NCBI GenBank assembly: GCA_001466705.2 | Contig: LATX02000216.1 | Location: forward strand, 248,001-312,000 | Length of the DNA stretch: 64,000 nucleotides | DNA from: Moniliophthora roreri | Lineage: Eukaryota > Basidiomycota > Agaricomycetes > Agaricales > Marasmiaceae | Direction: 5' to 3' | Part shown: piece after piece, positions 1 through 11,942 of the stretch | Layout: each line of letters begins with the position of its first letter | How positions within the stretch are numbered: position 1 is the stretch's first letter | The notes under the pieces: model-generated | The model's input: only the letters and a program-made list of their open reading frames with translations | Databases searched by the model: none | What the model was told of the DNA's origin: nothing | Made by a program: the position numbers and the translations under genes

Positions 1-684
1 ATCTCTAAAAAGTATCTATAGCATGTAAAACCTGTTATAACCTTCCAGAACCCGTTATAATCCCCAAAACTCATCATAACCCTCAAAACTTGTTATGAGC
101 CCAATTACTTGTATTATCAGCTGTTACTAGTTATATTCTCCTAAGCTTGTTGTATTACAAGATACATGTCATAGTCTCCACTGCTCATTCTATTATTCCC
201 CACCTGTAATATTTCCAGCAGCTCATTGTAGCCCTCAGGACCATTGGCACTGGGTATCAGGTGCTATATTATGCTGGAGATCAATTATGGTTACAGCTGT
301 AATCAATGGTAACCTTTATGGGGGGTTGTCACCAATCTCAAAGGTTGGTACTTAGTTATAACTTCCCCCATATTTTGCAAATGACAGCCTGACCACCTTG
401 CTGTTGAAAACTTGCACCATTTTACCTTGTCCAAGTTACCTCCTCTGTGATGGCAGGGAAATTTCCTGTTAGAGAGATCTAAGACAGTTGTAATAGAATG
501 AATTAATCAGAAGATTTTCTATCTTAAGCTATAACTATTGGTCTGAAAGGAATGAATACAGTTGAAGTATGGTTCTTTTTTGTGAGCTGAACAATGTCTA
601 TGCAAAATTTTACCTTCATGATGAACACATTCTCAAAACCCATTCATGGTAAGAGTATATGTTTATTACCATATAGATTGTAGT
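1..684. repeat. AT-rich gene-free stretch with short ~20-bp imperfect tandem units
   Basis: The first ~110 bases hold about four imperfect ~20-bp units built round TTATAA or TCATAA with CC/AA flanks (for example CCCGTTATAATCCCC). Similar AT-rich units recur near 40.1 and 42.2 kb. The rest shows no coding frame and no structure I can name. It precedes the first readable codons of the Mutator-like transposase relic and may hold that element's 5' end, but I could not find its terminal inverted repeat. Confidence 0.4.
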
Positions 685-2362
685 TAAAAGCTATTTAGAA
701 AAGCTACCACCTGAGGTCCCAGATTCAGAAAGAAAATGCATCTGGTGCTCATACAAAGGGCCTGTCAAGACTTTTCCCCAACATATCAATGATCTTGGGT
801 ACAAAACAAAGTGCAAAACCTGCAGTGATAAAGATAAGATCTACCAGAATAGACAGGGAGAAAGAAGAAGGGCAGCAAACCTTTCTACATATCCAAGTGT
901 GTCTGATACTCCAGTTACTGTGCCTACTACACCTTCGACAAGCACAAATTCAGTACCACCATCAGCAGATGCTGCCAATGATACAGCCAGCAACTCACCA
1001 GATTCATGGAGCTGGGAAGATGTACCTGAGGTTGAAATGAAGTGGGAAGATGTACTGGTTGCAGTAGAGGAGAATAAGGACAAGGCCTTTGTGTTGAATG
1101 CTGTTGTGAACCTCAGTAGTCTCTGTTCTGAGCTAGAGGAGTGAATAAGAGACTGTCTGCTGCAAGAAAGAGAAAGGTGGAAAGATACCTTGGAGGAGGA
1201 TGAAGTTAGTAATGTGGAAGAAGATCTACTCAAGTTGAGGATCAGAACAATTGCATGGCAGGTTTCACAGGAGATTTATGAAGAGTCAGGCTACCGCTTC
1301 ATGTGAGTTCAGCATTCTCAAGTAAGGAATCATAGAGCTTACCTATAATTATGATAGCTTTAAAGTATGTCATGAAAGCAAGCACCATACTGACCTCAAG
1401 TCATTTGTCTTCTTCTGTGCACAGAATGAAAAAGAGAAGACCAAACAGTAACCACACCTGGACCCAGATAAATGATGTGGGTGCATGGTCATGAAGCAAT
1501 ATGACTGCCACAGTTATTTGAGAATCATAATGAGCAAGTCAATGCTGAATGAAGCATGTATCAAGTTGTGACACCATCCTCATCCTGCATATGTGGACAT
1601 TAGCATTCCCACAAAACATAAAAAGATGATACAAGATGGAGTAGACAACGACTTACCAGTATCAAAGGTATGGGCAAATAATTGAAATGCTATCTGTATA
1701 ACTCACCTGCATTACCAGATATAGAGTGTGATCCTTCAAGATGACCCTGAAACAGAGGTATCTCGAAAGCAAATCTGGAAGAAATGGACAAAGCTGAGCC
1801 AAAGGCAATGGTGCTTGGACAATAACCAGGTTCTATCAGCTATCAAACTTGTTGAGAAATGTGCTGGTGACCTTATTACTAAGAGAATCAGAATCTGGCA
1901 GTTACAGGGAAGAAGTTCACAACGTAAACCGAAGTTCCTTTATGACCTACTAGTTAATAGTACAACAGAAGAGATTGCTATAGATTCAACCTGTGAGAAT
2001 AGTCATTCAGTTTCTATTATAATACTCATAGACTATAACTTCCAAGGGAAAACAAACATTTTGGGATATGAGCTATATGTGGTCATTGGAGAGGCAAGTG
2101 GCAAAGCTATTCCCCTTGCCTTCATGTTTACAACACATGACAAGACCATCAACTCAGGTGCTAAAGACCTTTTACTGCAGGACCTCCATCAGTTCATAAA
2201 AACACAATGTCCAAACATTGTGTTCACACTCTCTGACAAGGACATGTCAGAGATAAATGCCTGCCAGAGCAAGTTACCTGATGTGATAATATGCCAATTT
2301 TATAAATCTTTCAAATTTTATACATATGAATGTCCTTTGGATGTATTTAAACAGTTGAAATG
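685..2362 (+). pseudogene. Mutator-like (MULE) transposase relic, N-terminal and DDE-domain part
   Basis: Read across frames and two or three introns, this gives the front half of a fungal MULE transposase, the enzyme that cuts and joins transposon ends in the nucleus. A small zinc-finger-like motif (CIWCSY...TKCKTC) lies at 730-830, then an acidic stretch with WEDVLVAVEENKDKAFVL. After an intron at about 1303 comes a region containing HHPHPAYVDISI at 1570-1615. From 1728 an open stretch carries the MULE core: LGYELYVVIGEASGKAIPLAF, then SDKDMSEINA. I recognise the family from this order of motifs. Stops and lost frames (for example TGA at 1142 and 1488) mean it cannot make a full protein. 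The gene breaks off at about 2362 and resumes at 8043. Confidence 0.85.
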
Positions 2363-2499
2363 ATAAGAAACATGGAAATAGAAGGACTGATACAAGCCTG
2401 AGTAGTCAGTTGAAACCTATATATGCTTGATAGCACAAAGCTATAAGTAAATTGCACTACAGTATGCCCCACATGGATACCAAGTCACTTATAGACTCT

Positions 2500-3720
2500 C
2501 AATATTGTGCATCTAGCCTTCCAAAACCTGTAGGGACCTCTATATGGTGTGTTCAAAAGAGACACATTGGTAGTTGAACATATATATAGTATATTAAGTC
2601 CTATAAAATGAAAATTTGTTGAAAGTAAACGAGAGTCTCTCGAGTAAGTTGCTTAGGATGATACCTATGATATACCAAGAGAACAGAGAATGATGATATC
2701 AAGATCAGATATATGATGAAATATTAGATCAAGTAGATGATCACTCTACATTCCAGAATGGTGATACAATGATCCCTCCAAAGATAGAAGGAAAGCAATA
2801 AGATGGAAATCAGATAGGACTGATAGATGAGAGAAGAAATGTGAAAGATCAGAATGAGTCAGTCAGATAGGACAGATGGAACAAGGAAATACTCGATGAC
2901 TCCTATGGAAGTTGAGAATATTTCTGACCATTGAAAAATAGAATACAGAACTCCTATGCAGTAGCAATGGATTCCAAACCTAGATACCCATATACTGCAT
3001 GGAGGGCCTAGCTCAAGTCATGCTTCTGATACCTGAGATTATATTTATTAGTAACCCACATACCTATATATGGTATGGGATTACTAGTGTGACAAGGGAC
3101 TGAACCCATATACATTCATTTTGTGATTTTCCTGTGATCAGTATGATATATACCTAGTATTATAATTTTATTGTAAATATTTGTTTCCAGCAGTATATAA
3201 GGACAGCCATTTTGTAGGTGGGAGCAAGAGGAATCTGCCCCACCACTATGTGATATTTGTATGTGGCTATTGTTTGTGTAGAGAAATCACATTTGATCAG
3301 ATTTTCCTCCTCATGTCAGGCCCTAGGGACTCAGAGTAGACCTAGTTGAGATATAAGATTATATACCAAACTTGATAGTGATGGCAAAGTCAGATATTTG
3401 TTCTGTGCTTTAGCAAATAGTCATTTTCAAGTTAAGAGAAGACTTTGTATCAGAAAGTTTTAGTGGCTTTCTGGAGGCAGCTAGTGTTTTGCTAGTGTCA
3501 ATGCATCTTAGAGAGGGCTCAGGCTACATTGGAAGTAGAAGTTTTCCTGCTTAAGTGCATTACAGATCACAACCAAGAGGGTTGTATCCAGTACAAGGGG
3601 TACTGTAGTCTTTGATTACTTGAGTTATCACTTCAGGGTAGTCTTACCATTGCCTCAGTGCAATTAGCTGTTGTATTTAGGCTTGATTGAGATAGTAGAA
3701 ACCAGAAAACACACAATAAA
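2500..3720 (+). repeat. LTR-like repeat, copy 1 (degraded)
   Basis: This stretch shares ordered landmarks with 4790-6010: an AAACCTGTAGGGA block, a GTATATAAGG box followed by TTTTGTAGGTGG, then CAGGCCCTAG, AGAGGG..TCAGGCTA and a CCAGTACAAGGGGTAC-like block. A TATA-like box in the middle of a ~1.2-kb direct repeat without coding capacity suggests long terminal repeats of a retrotransposon or two solo LTRs. Termini and target duplications are not clear. CpG is nearly absent, so it looks older or more mutated than the second copy. Confidence 0.4.
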
Positions 3721-4789
3721 AATGAATTTATTAAAACAAATATATCCTTGTAGTCTCTGCATCAATAAACAAATATATGCTTATTCAGATCACAAACATC
3801 AAATAGAGTCTAAGTGCAGTAGCTCTGATCATGCCAATAATTTGTCTAAGATAAGACTAGTGGAAAACTACTTAAAAGATAACCTCCAAAAGTCTAACTC
3901 AGGTTGTTGTGCAAGTGTGGATCAACGTGATCAGAGTTGCCACACTTAGAATGCTAATAAAACTCTTAGCTAGGTTGATTCTCTCTTATTGAAGCAATCT
4001 ACTTCAAGGTGTTCACCTCCAGAGGAGTATATATGGGTTTTTAAAAAGGGGTTTATATCACAAACACACACAAAACACAAAGAACATGGTGCACAAAGCA
4101 CAAACACAAGAGCTACAGTCCCATACAAAGACTTAATAGCTAATATAGTCTGACCCTATGGAGTTCAAGACTTCTTTAAGACTACTACAGTACACAGTGT
4201 ACTGGAAAAGGTTCTAGACCAATTTCTACAAAGAGATCAGTGCAGGCACACCTCTTGCTAAGACTCTAAGTGTGTCAAAACCTGATACCCAACACAGGCC
4301 ACACTCTAAGTGCCCAAGGCTCCTTCTTGGTGTAAAGTGTCTCTTAGAAAAGTGCTATGACACACTCAAGATATTACTCTTATCTCTTATGACACAAGTT
4401 TGTTATCAGATGTCTATCTCTTTGGAGTCACTCAGGACCAATCTCCAGAGCCTGAAGTGAGGAAGCAAAACTGGAATGGCACACACAATTATACGCCAAA
4501 CAAACTCGTCATGTATTCACAATTAGAGGGGGCAGAGTTACTTGAGTATGTATGAATATCTAGCTGTCCTTATATACGGTGATATGCATAACTTTTACCT
4601 TTTATTTCGCATGCAAATAGAGAATATTTTGCACTTTTATAGTTGAAAATGACATAAACGAGGGAATTGAGGACTAGTGTGAGCCCTGAGCAGCTAGTCA
4701 AAGTGAGTAGTAGAGAAGGATACAAAATATTAGCAGAGTAATAGTTGATGGTAGGCCATACAAGGGTATCCAACCACTGCTAGTATGAA
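3721..4789. other. Gene-free interval between the two LTR-like copies
   Basis: I see no supported gene. A piece near 4020-4070 with GGTTTTTAAAAAGGGG resembles sequence near 43.63 kb, also in a non-coding context, which suggests another LTR or 3'-end remnant. The short open frames here have no recognisable content. Confidence 0.3.
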
Positions 4790-6010
4790 AATAAACAGCG
4801 AATCTGAACACAGAGGAGCATCCCGAAACCTGTAGGGAACCACACGACATCACACCTCTCTATCAAAAGTGTACCAAAGGGAATATTTTCACTTTTAACA
4901 ATATTTTCAAACCACACCCAACTTGAAGGAAGAATAAAAGCCTTCGATGATACATCAACGAGAATATTACCAAGGAACAGATATGAAAAAGAGAATGACA
5001 AATTATCGGCAGGGGATACTTGAGATACCGATAATCAAATTAGAGGAATGAAATAGATGATCAGTTACCAAAAAGGTGCCTGTATCACGGAAAGTGGAAG
5101 ACAAAGCTGTATGACGAGAAGATAGCATGGCTAAGCTTATGCATACACTTTAGAGGAGAAATAGAAGCATATTATGTGTCCACAGAGCAGATGACAATAG
5201 ATGGAGAAGGAAGGAACCATGCGGAGTGGCATGGAAGTAAAATATTTTCAAACGGAGTCAGAAGGAGAGCCGTTTGATCAAGAAAATTGCAAACGATTAG
5301 TGTCAGGAGACTGCACAATCATCATAGAAAAAGAATAAAAGAGATTATGGCTATGAAGCCTGACTACAATTGGACACTGTGACAGAGAAATTACCAAACA
5401 CAGCTCAGTTTATATAATATTTAGCACCCGACTCAGTTTTATTTGTATGTGTGACAGATATATTAGATTATTTATATTGTAGGGTATATAAGGGGATGTG
5501 TTTTGTAGGTGGAAAGCAGGAGAGATACTGCCCACCGATTACCAGAGTGTATGACGTTGTTGTTCAGGTAGAAGAGCTACTAGCAATCAGTATTTTTTCA
5601 ACCACTTCAGGCCCTAGCTTATTTAGTTGTGCAAGAGGCACAGGCTAGTTGAGACCTGAGATTGTAACCCAAGCCAGAGATATAAATAAAAGCTAGGAAG
5701 AGCTTAGTTTTTAACGCAAGAGGCGTGTTTTCTGATAAGAAGAATATTGTATCAGTTTACCAAGAGGGTAACTGATGTGCATCAGTATAGTCTGGTGTTT
5801 CGACATAAATCAGAGAGGGTTTCAGGCTAGCAGTGTCTAGAAGATTTGTCCTCTTGAGAATCGTTGCAGAACATAGCTAAGAGGGCTATATTCAGGTACA
5901 AGAGGTACCTTTGTTCTCGCTTAGAAGAAGTTTATTCTTTGGGCAGTTTTTTGGTCGAACATTGATACCAGTATTTGCTTTGAAGTGATTAATAAAACTA
6001 TAAACCCATA
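4790..6010 (+). repeat. LTR-like repeat, copy 2 (less degraded)
   Basis: This is the better kept partner of 2500-3720. It has GTATATAAGGGG at about 5488, TTTTGTAGGTGGAAAG after it, CAGGCCCTAG, a run of direct T/A-rich blocks, and AATAAAA-like signals near 5690 and 5990 that could serve as polyadenylation signals. It keeps several CpGs, unlike its surroundings. The 65-residue open frame inside it (5451-5648) spans the presumed promoter and is not a credible gene. Confidence 0.4.
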
Positions 6011-6714
6011 AATATTATACAAAACAAACACCAAATCTTGATCTGAGAAGTTGTTTTTGAAGGCATTCATCTCTGAACTACCGAGTGAGACATTGAGAAA
6101 TTATTCTTGACGTTGTGGTAACAGTGAACCATGCCAAACCAACTCGCAAACAAAACTGAGAATCAAGAACTTATATATATACCTTTTTTGGGGGTATTTT
6201 GGCACCACAGGCCTCATGTTTTCATAGTAGAGGCATAGGTTTTTGAGCATCTTCAACGGTCCATAGAATATATCTACAGAAGAAATACAATAATTCAGGA
6301 AATGATGAAAGAGTGACTGAGATACTAAAAGAGAGAATATTCAGATGTCATGGAGTCTGGCCACTAGGGTATCTGACCATATCCACATGGGTATCTATGT
6401 TTCCAGATGTTCTGGACTTTATAATTTGTATTTTCTCTTTTCTAAGTTGGGTATCTATGAGTGGATGGCTGTATCCATCCTGTTTCTTTACAGCATTTCC
6501 CTTTCTAGTATCTGCACATTGGCAGAGGTCTAGATCCCAAAGCTTCCAAGGTCAGAACATGCTGCTACTGTTTCTATCTCCTTCAACAATGCATGCTTGG
6601 TCTTATTTAGGACTTCTTATGTGTTAGATATTCTCCTTATGTCTCATTGTATCTGTCTGTAGGTAGTGGATGTCCTTCAGAAGTGATTTCCTTCTTTCCA
6701 AGAGGACTTTGTAC
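6011..6714. other. Gene-free interval
   Basis: Two overlapping plus-strand open frames of 62 and 104 codons lie here but show no family motif, no intron pattern and no second copy in the window. I regard them as chance frames in AT-rich DNA. Confidence 0.3.
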
Positions 6715-6717
6715 CTA

Positions 6718-7332
6718 CACTATGTACAAGGTGTTCTTTTAACATGGTTTTCTGATTGAGAAAACACTTAATCTTCTTGCAAAGAGAATCTTTATGAAAC
6801 CATATATAAATTCTAAATTTCAATTGTGTCCTCTCAATAAGAATATGTCTGGAGAATACTAAATTTTCAGCAGCAAAAGATATGGAATTTTCAAATTCTG
6901 AGAATTAATAGATAATACAATATATTAGAATAATTTCCATGCTGAGAAAACATTAAATTTTCTCTGATTGAAAATGCTCAGAAAATGCTGATAAGATAAG
7001 ATAAAGATTCCACATTTTCTATTGTAGGAAAGTCAGAGAAAACACTAGGAAAATAGTAGGAAAATCATGTGAAAACACTATATTCTAAAGCAGTTCTTAG
7101 ATAGTTTTCATATAGTTTTCCTTTTGTATTTAACATGTTTCCTTTGATATAAAATTCAAAATCTTTACTTCATTTTCTAAATGTTTTCTCACTATTTTAT
7201 AAGGTAGAAAATTTAGTATATCTGTAATTAGAAAATTAAAGGATAATTCTATAATTTCATTATCATAAAATTATAATATATGATGATAATCCTTTGTATT
7301 AATAGCATAAAAAGAACACCTTGTATGTAGTG
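6718..7332. mobile_element. CACTA-like miniature inverted-repeat element (MITE)
   Basis: The 615-bp unit starts CACTATGTACAAGGTGTTC and ends with its near-perfect inverse, GAACACCTTGTATGTAGTG. Termini starting CACTA and a 3-bp direct repeat CTA directly outside both ends (6715-6717 and 7333-7335) are the marks of the CACTA (EnSpm/CMC) superfamily. The inside is non-coding, AT-rich and full of GAAAAC/GTTTTC words, as expected for subterminal binding repeats. It has no transposase of its own, so it must have been moved in trans. Confidence 0.7.
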
Positions 7333-8042
7333 CTAGTTAGTTTCCTTCATATTGTTGGCCACCAGTGAATTCTCTATTAAGAGATCGCCTGCTTTGACTT
7401 TAATCTATATTATTGACTTTGGAGGAGGATCATTCTGTGATTGTTCCTGTTCTAAGTTGTTTTTCTGTTTTGATGTCTCCTCTGAGTACCTCTGTACTGT
7501 TTGACTGCATGTTGCACTTTGCAGATGTCATAGAAAGGTAAAATAGAAATTAAAATCCTATTGATAGCACTTTGAGAGCTTGGTTAACTAGCCAATGTGT
7601 TCATTGGGCCATAGTTAGGTTCTCTACAGGTTTTGGGAGTGATCCACTTTGGATCTAATATATAGATAAGTCAGAAAGTACAGCTTAGACACCTCTGTAT
7701 AGTTTATTCTATAGCTCTTCATACTTTTCTAGGTACCATAGCTTCTCTGAGGCAATGACTAGCAGACTGGGCTCACTCTAGTCCTTATTACCCATTATCT
7801 TGTGTCATATTAAAGTGTTCCAAATCAAAAGTAATGTAAAATGAATAAAAGTGGGTCTTTTCTAGGTTCAACATATTACTGAACCACACTCTGCACATTA
7901 CCACACACACATAGACAATAGGAGAGCAGGATCTGATCAACAGATCAGCTCTTTGTGTAGCACATTCAAGTGGTATTAGTGAAGCATCAGTTATGTTACT
8001 GGCATGCAATTTACTAAATTGAGAAGCAACTTACTGAGAACT
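7333..8042. other. Gene-free interval with an inverted LTR-like scrap
   Basis: Near 7625 the sequence CTACAGGTTTTGGGA is the inverse of the AAACCTGTAG block in the two LTR-like copies, so part of a third copy may lie here in opposite orientation. Nothing else is supported. The right half of the transposase relic begins at about 8043. Confidence 0.3.
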
Positions 8043-9881
8043 GACTGCCTGCTGCATACAATCCCCACATTGCAAATAAGGTCTTCAGTTTCATTGATCC
8101 AACATGGGCACCTGGTGTAACACTTGGCTGGTTGGAAGAAGGGGTACATGAAGCTGATGTTGAAGCTGAGTGTCCAGCAGAGCCTTTGAAGATCAAGATT
8201 GATCTGAAAATGCTCAAAGGAAACCTGGTTGCTACAAAGACAGTGAAGGAAGATGAATCAGATGCTAAAATTGCACAACTTGAGGCAGACCTGAAGGTAC
8301 TTGAGGCAGAGCTCAAAGACCTCAAGCATGGTGCAGCACCAATGGAAAAAGCCCCAGTTGCTACTACAATTGACCAAGCACAGGTGAATAAAATTGTGCA
8401 GTCTAGTAAATGGATATCAACTTACCATGTTTGTCAGGAGAAAACATGCTGTCCACTACTATTCATCCTGAAACATGGTGATAAGCAAATAAAATTTTGG
8501 CCATCACTGCCAGCAATGAAGGGTCTCAAAGACTTACTGCTGTTCTGCCCACCTAAACATTGATCACCCATAGTCGAGCTGTTCTGATGTCACCTGCATC
8601 TGCATGAATCAATTCCAATTGATGAGTCAGGTGCCAAATGACTACCCGCTGACATATGGAAGGAAGCAGTCAGGGAAATGTATACATACTACTGAAAGAA
8701 CCACCTTGTGCAGGCATGGGTATATTTGTGGAACTGGTGGTACACTCAGAAACAGTGGATCCTGTGGGCATGGGCTGCATGCAAAGCAATTCCAAGGATC
8801 AAAACAACTATGATTGTTGAGAGTACATGGAAACAGCTTAAATGAAATGACTTACTACCATTCAACCAGCCTCAACTCAATCTGGTAGTTCATGTGGTCC
8901 TTCGGTACTTGCTTCTGCAAGTGAAAAGGAAGATTGTGAACCTGAAGGGCCTTCGACGATCAGGACAACCAGTAGCTCTTGCCTCTTAGCAGGAGGACTT
9001 TTGTTTGACATGGAAAAACTGCCTCAAATTAGATAATGACCAAGCACATGAGAGGGAGGTGGCACATTTGGGTAAGAAGGCACTCAAGGGACTTCAGTGT
9101 TTAGAAGTCAAAGCAGAGCTAGAGGCAGAAAGGGCACATCCATGAGGCAAATACTACATGAGCCTTGAAGAATGGGTTTGTAGCTGTCTATCATATTTGA
9201 TTAGCTAGTTCTTGCTCTGCAAACACTTTGTCAGAAAGGCTGGTGAGACAGAAATACCTACTCTGCTCTTATTTTTCCTTGGATTGCATTGCAATCATTA
9301 TCCCCCATACTATATTCTTCCTGGTATCAATGCACCTGAAGAGATTTTTGATGCTGATGAAAAGGAAGAAGTTGAGTTGGTGGTGCTTGGATCAGAGAAC
9401 AAAACCATATGGAAGTCTCATAGCAGGAGCTTGAGTCAGACAAGCTCGATGTTTGATGTAGAAGAGATACAAGAGCAATTATTGGGGGGCAAAGGAGAGC
9501 AAGGAAGCAATGAAAAAGCCAATGTACCCAAGTATGAGTTTGAGCCTAAACAAGGCATCTGTGAGATGCCAGGACCATTTGATGATTCCAAGATTCAGGT
9601 AAGTTCTGTCATTTCTGATGGAACATATCATCAATGTTCATCTCCTGTTATAGATAGTCTTTGTCCCATATGCTGAGATTGATCACCTGAATAAATGTTG
9701 GGCAACTATTATGTCTCTCACCAAAAATCCCCAAGGTCTTCATCCAAAGCTACACCAAGGTATAAAGTGCACAAGGGATATCATTGACAAGATGGGAGGA
9801 GAAATAGAGCAGGAGTTGTCAGCAAAGAAAATAAAGTGTACTTATAAAGATAGTACCCCAGCTACTATGTACATGAAATAG
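8043..9881 (+). pseudogene. Mutator-like (MULE) transposase relic, C-terminal half with SWIM zinc finger
   Basis: The protein resumes with FIDPTWAPGVTLGWLEEG, a charged helical linker, then CHLHLHESIPIDESG, VQAWVYLWNWWYTQKQW, RIKTTMIVESTWKQLK and FNQPQLNLVVHVVLRYLL. At 9170-9240 comes a SWIM zinc finger (WVCSCLSYLI..FLLCKHFV: CxC then CxH), typical of MULE transposases. An intron at about 9599-9649 (GTAAGT..ATAG) leads to a last exon ending TPATMYMK and a stop at 9879-9881. At least seven in-frame stops interrupt it; most are TGA where CGA (Arg) is expected (for example KH*SP, LF*CH, LK*ND), and one is TAG where Trp is expected. It is the continuation of the relic at 685-2362. Confidence 0.85.
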
Positions 9882-10047
9882 TTGAAGTACTTAATTTTGT
9901 TCAGCTCTGACATAGAACACACAAATCCCTTCTGGGACTTGGACAAGGTCAAAACTGTGTAAGTTTTTGACAGTGAGGCAGCAGTCAGGCTGTGGGAAAA
10001 AACACATGACTGACTGGCAGCGAGAGTGTGAGTACCCAACATGCAAG

Positions 10048-11690
10048 ATCACTGCAGCAGTACTTATCCCACTGCTCTTTATTGCAGTTGGTGTGTTGGC
10101 ATATATGAAGTGGCAGAGGAAGAGGACAGTGGGCAAGAGAAAGAGCTTTGCTCAGCAAATCAATAAACACATGTTGACAATTAGTGTTGATTAGAAGAGT
10201 ATGTCTGTGGCAGGTGCTCAGGTGGCTATTCAGGCATCTATAGCTGGAGATCCAAGGGCTAGTATGGCTATTAGACCAATGTCAAGTGCTTTGAGCTTTG
10301 GTGCTGCAGTTAATCAGGCTGGGTTTGGTGCTGGTGGTGGATATACTCAGCCAGAGATGGCACAGACACAGAGGACAGTTGGTGTTGGATTGCATAATTC
10401 AGTGTTTTTTTGAACACTCAGATTGCTGAACATGTGTTGAGGGTTTTGTTCACAGAGTCGATGCATCCACACCCTAGGCTGTCTAGAGAGTCCTCCAGGA
10501 CAAGTGTGTATGAGAGGAGGAGTGCAGTGGGTCAGAGTAGGGCTTTCCATCAAGGTTTCATGCCCCCTCTTCTGAAATGCTACTGGTTATGGTCATTCAT
10601 ACATCTTTTTTCTCTTTTTACACTACTTTATGCTAATGCCTTTTGTGCAGTGCCTTGATAACCACCTCACACCTCAATATATCAACTACAACACTCTTGC
10701 ATTACCCTGAAGAGGATCCTGAAGATGCCATGTTGCTGAAACAGAAACAGGGAGCATTTAGCCTTTTGACTGACAATATCAGGTTGAAAGTTGGTGGAAT
10801 GGAGAAGGATGAAGATGTTGGGCCTGCTTTGTCAAGTGAGTAATGGTTTCTTCTCCTTTCTTGGTTCCTCTTGTCTGCATTGCCTGAGTTATTCTTTTCT
10901 ATTTTTTGATTTTCTACCTTTGCTCTTTTTTTCTCTTCTGTCTCTATTTCTTACTACTGGATTGGCATCATGGGATCTGGGTTGTTATCAAGTCAGCACT
11001 AGGGGTTGACTTTATGGCCTGTCAGCACCATCAAGTTGTTCAGCTCAGGGATAGTGCATGCATTGTTGATATTACAATTTGTGATGTGCCATTATGTTCC
11101 CATCATCTTATGGGCTGGTAGCTCAGTTGACCTGCACCTTTTCTTCCCCCACTCCTGCTGGCACTATACTCTTTGTCAATCTTTGCAACTCTCCACTCTC
11201 TAAAAACATACTGACTAATGCATGTCTTACATTTTTTTAGTGATGTGCTCTCAATCCAATGATTTAACTTCTCCCATCAACAAAGAAGCACTATACACAT
11301 CTATACCAACACTCTCTACACCCATCCACACCTGTGCTCTCATGACTGAATCAGATGATCCCATGCTCTTCACTGCTTCACCAATGACACCCTCATTCCC
11401 CTCTGCCAGTCTTTTCACACCAACTTCCACAATGATGGCCAACTTGCCATATATGCCCATGTCTCCTGACAATATCCTTCATGCATATGCTGAGAGGCAG
11501 AAGCAATCTCAAGCACCTGTTCTGGAGATGATGGAGAGGGTTACAAGCCCTGATGATATGCTTTGTGCATATGTGGAGAGGCAAAAGGCTCCAGGAATAG
11601 AGAGTGTTACAAGCCTGGACATGTTCATTCTGGAAAAATATGTACAAGTGAGGAAAAGTAGCTCATGTCCAGCATGGGAATGGTAGGTAA
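10048..11690 (+). pseudogene. Single-pass membrane protein relic (Mid2-like layout), CpG-poor copy
   Basis: The readable part starts at the membrane segment (ITAAVLIPLLFIAVGVLAYM) followed by a basic stop-transfer stretch (KWQRKRTVGKRK). A long Ser/Gly/Pro-rich cytoplasmic tail follows over at least three exons: about 10048-10570, then HYPEEDPEDAMLLK...DVGPALSS ending at a GTGAGT donor near 10840, then 11243-11690 with YMPMSPDNILHAYAERQK. The layout (stalk, one membrane span, disordered tail) resembles fungal Mid2-like wall-sensor proteins; this is inferred from shape only. TAG replaces an expected Trp in ISVD*KSMS, and a frameshift follows near 10405. The extracellular part is missing; MULE sequence abuts it. 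It converges on the membrane-protein gene at 11,943. Confidence 0.65.
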
Positions 11691-11942
11691 ATAGGTAAAT
11701 GGGAATGAGATACAAATCATACACTAGGTGGGAAGTAAGTGGTTGTGCAAGCAGTATAAAAGCAGAAGGAGATATGAGATTGTAATGAGTTGGAAACAAG
11801 AATATAACAGAGAGTACCATGAATGGGATGCATAGATTTGTAGTATGGAGGCTAATGGGGTGACATGATGATGTCATCAATGCATAGGAGTAAATGAGTG
11901 CTCAGAATAAGTGATAAACCAGAAGAAAGAGACATACCTGCA

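Larger units (their letters stand above)
2363..8042. mobile_element. Nested insertion interval splitting the MULE gene
   Basis: About 5.7 kb separates the two halves of the transposase relic, which are collinear: the left half stops after the DDE core and the right half resumes at a conserved FIDPTWAPGVTLGWLEEG stretch. The interval holds two related LTR-like copies (2.5-3.7 and 4.8-6.0 kb), an unexplained 0.8-kb piece between them and a CACTA-type MITE at 6.7-7.3 kb. No open frame in it looks real. I could not identify flanking target duplications, so whether it arrived in one step or several is open. Confidence 0.6.

Noticed and set aside
1..110. Telomeric repeat at the window edge
   Set aside because: The units are ~20 bp, TTATAA-based and degenerate, unlike the fungal TTAGGG repeat.
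9967..10194. Complete 75-codon small membrane protein
   Set aside because: It looks like a small gene, but it is the membrane-span exon of the larger single-pass protein family with unrelated sequence in front.
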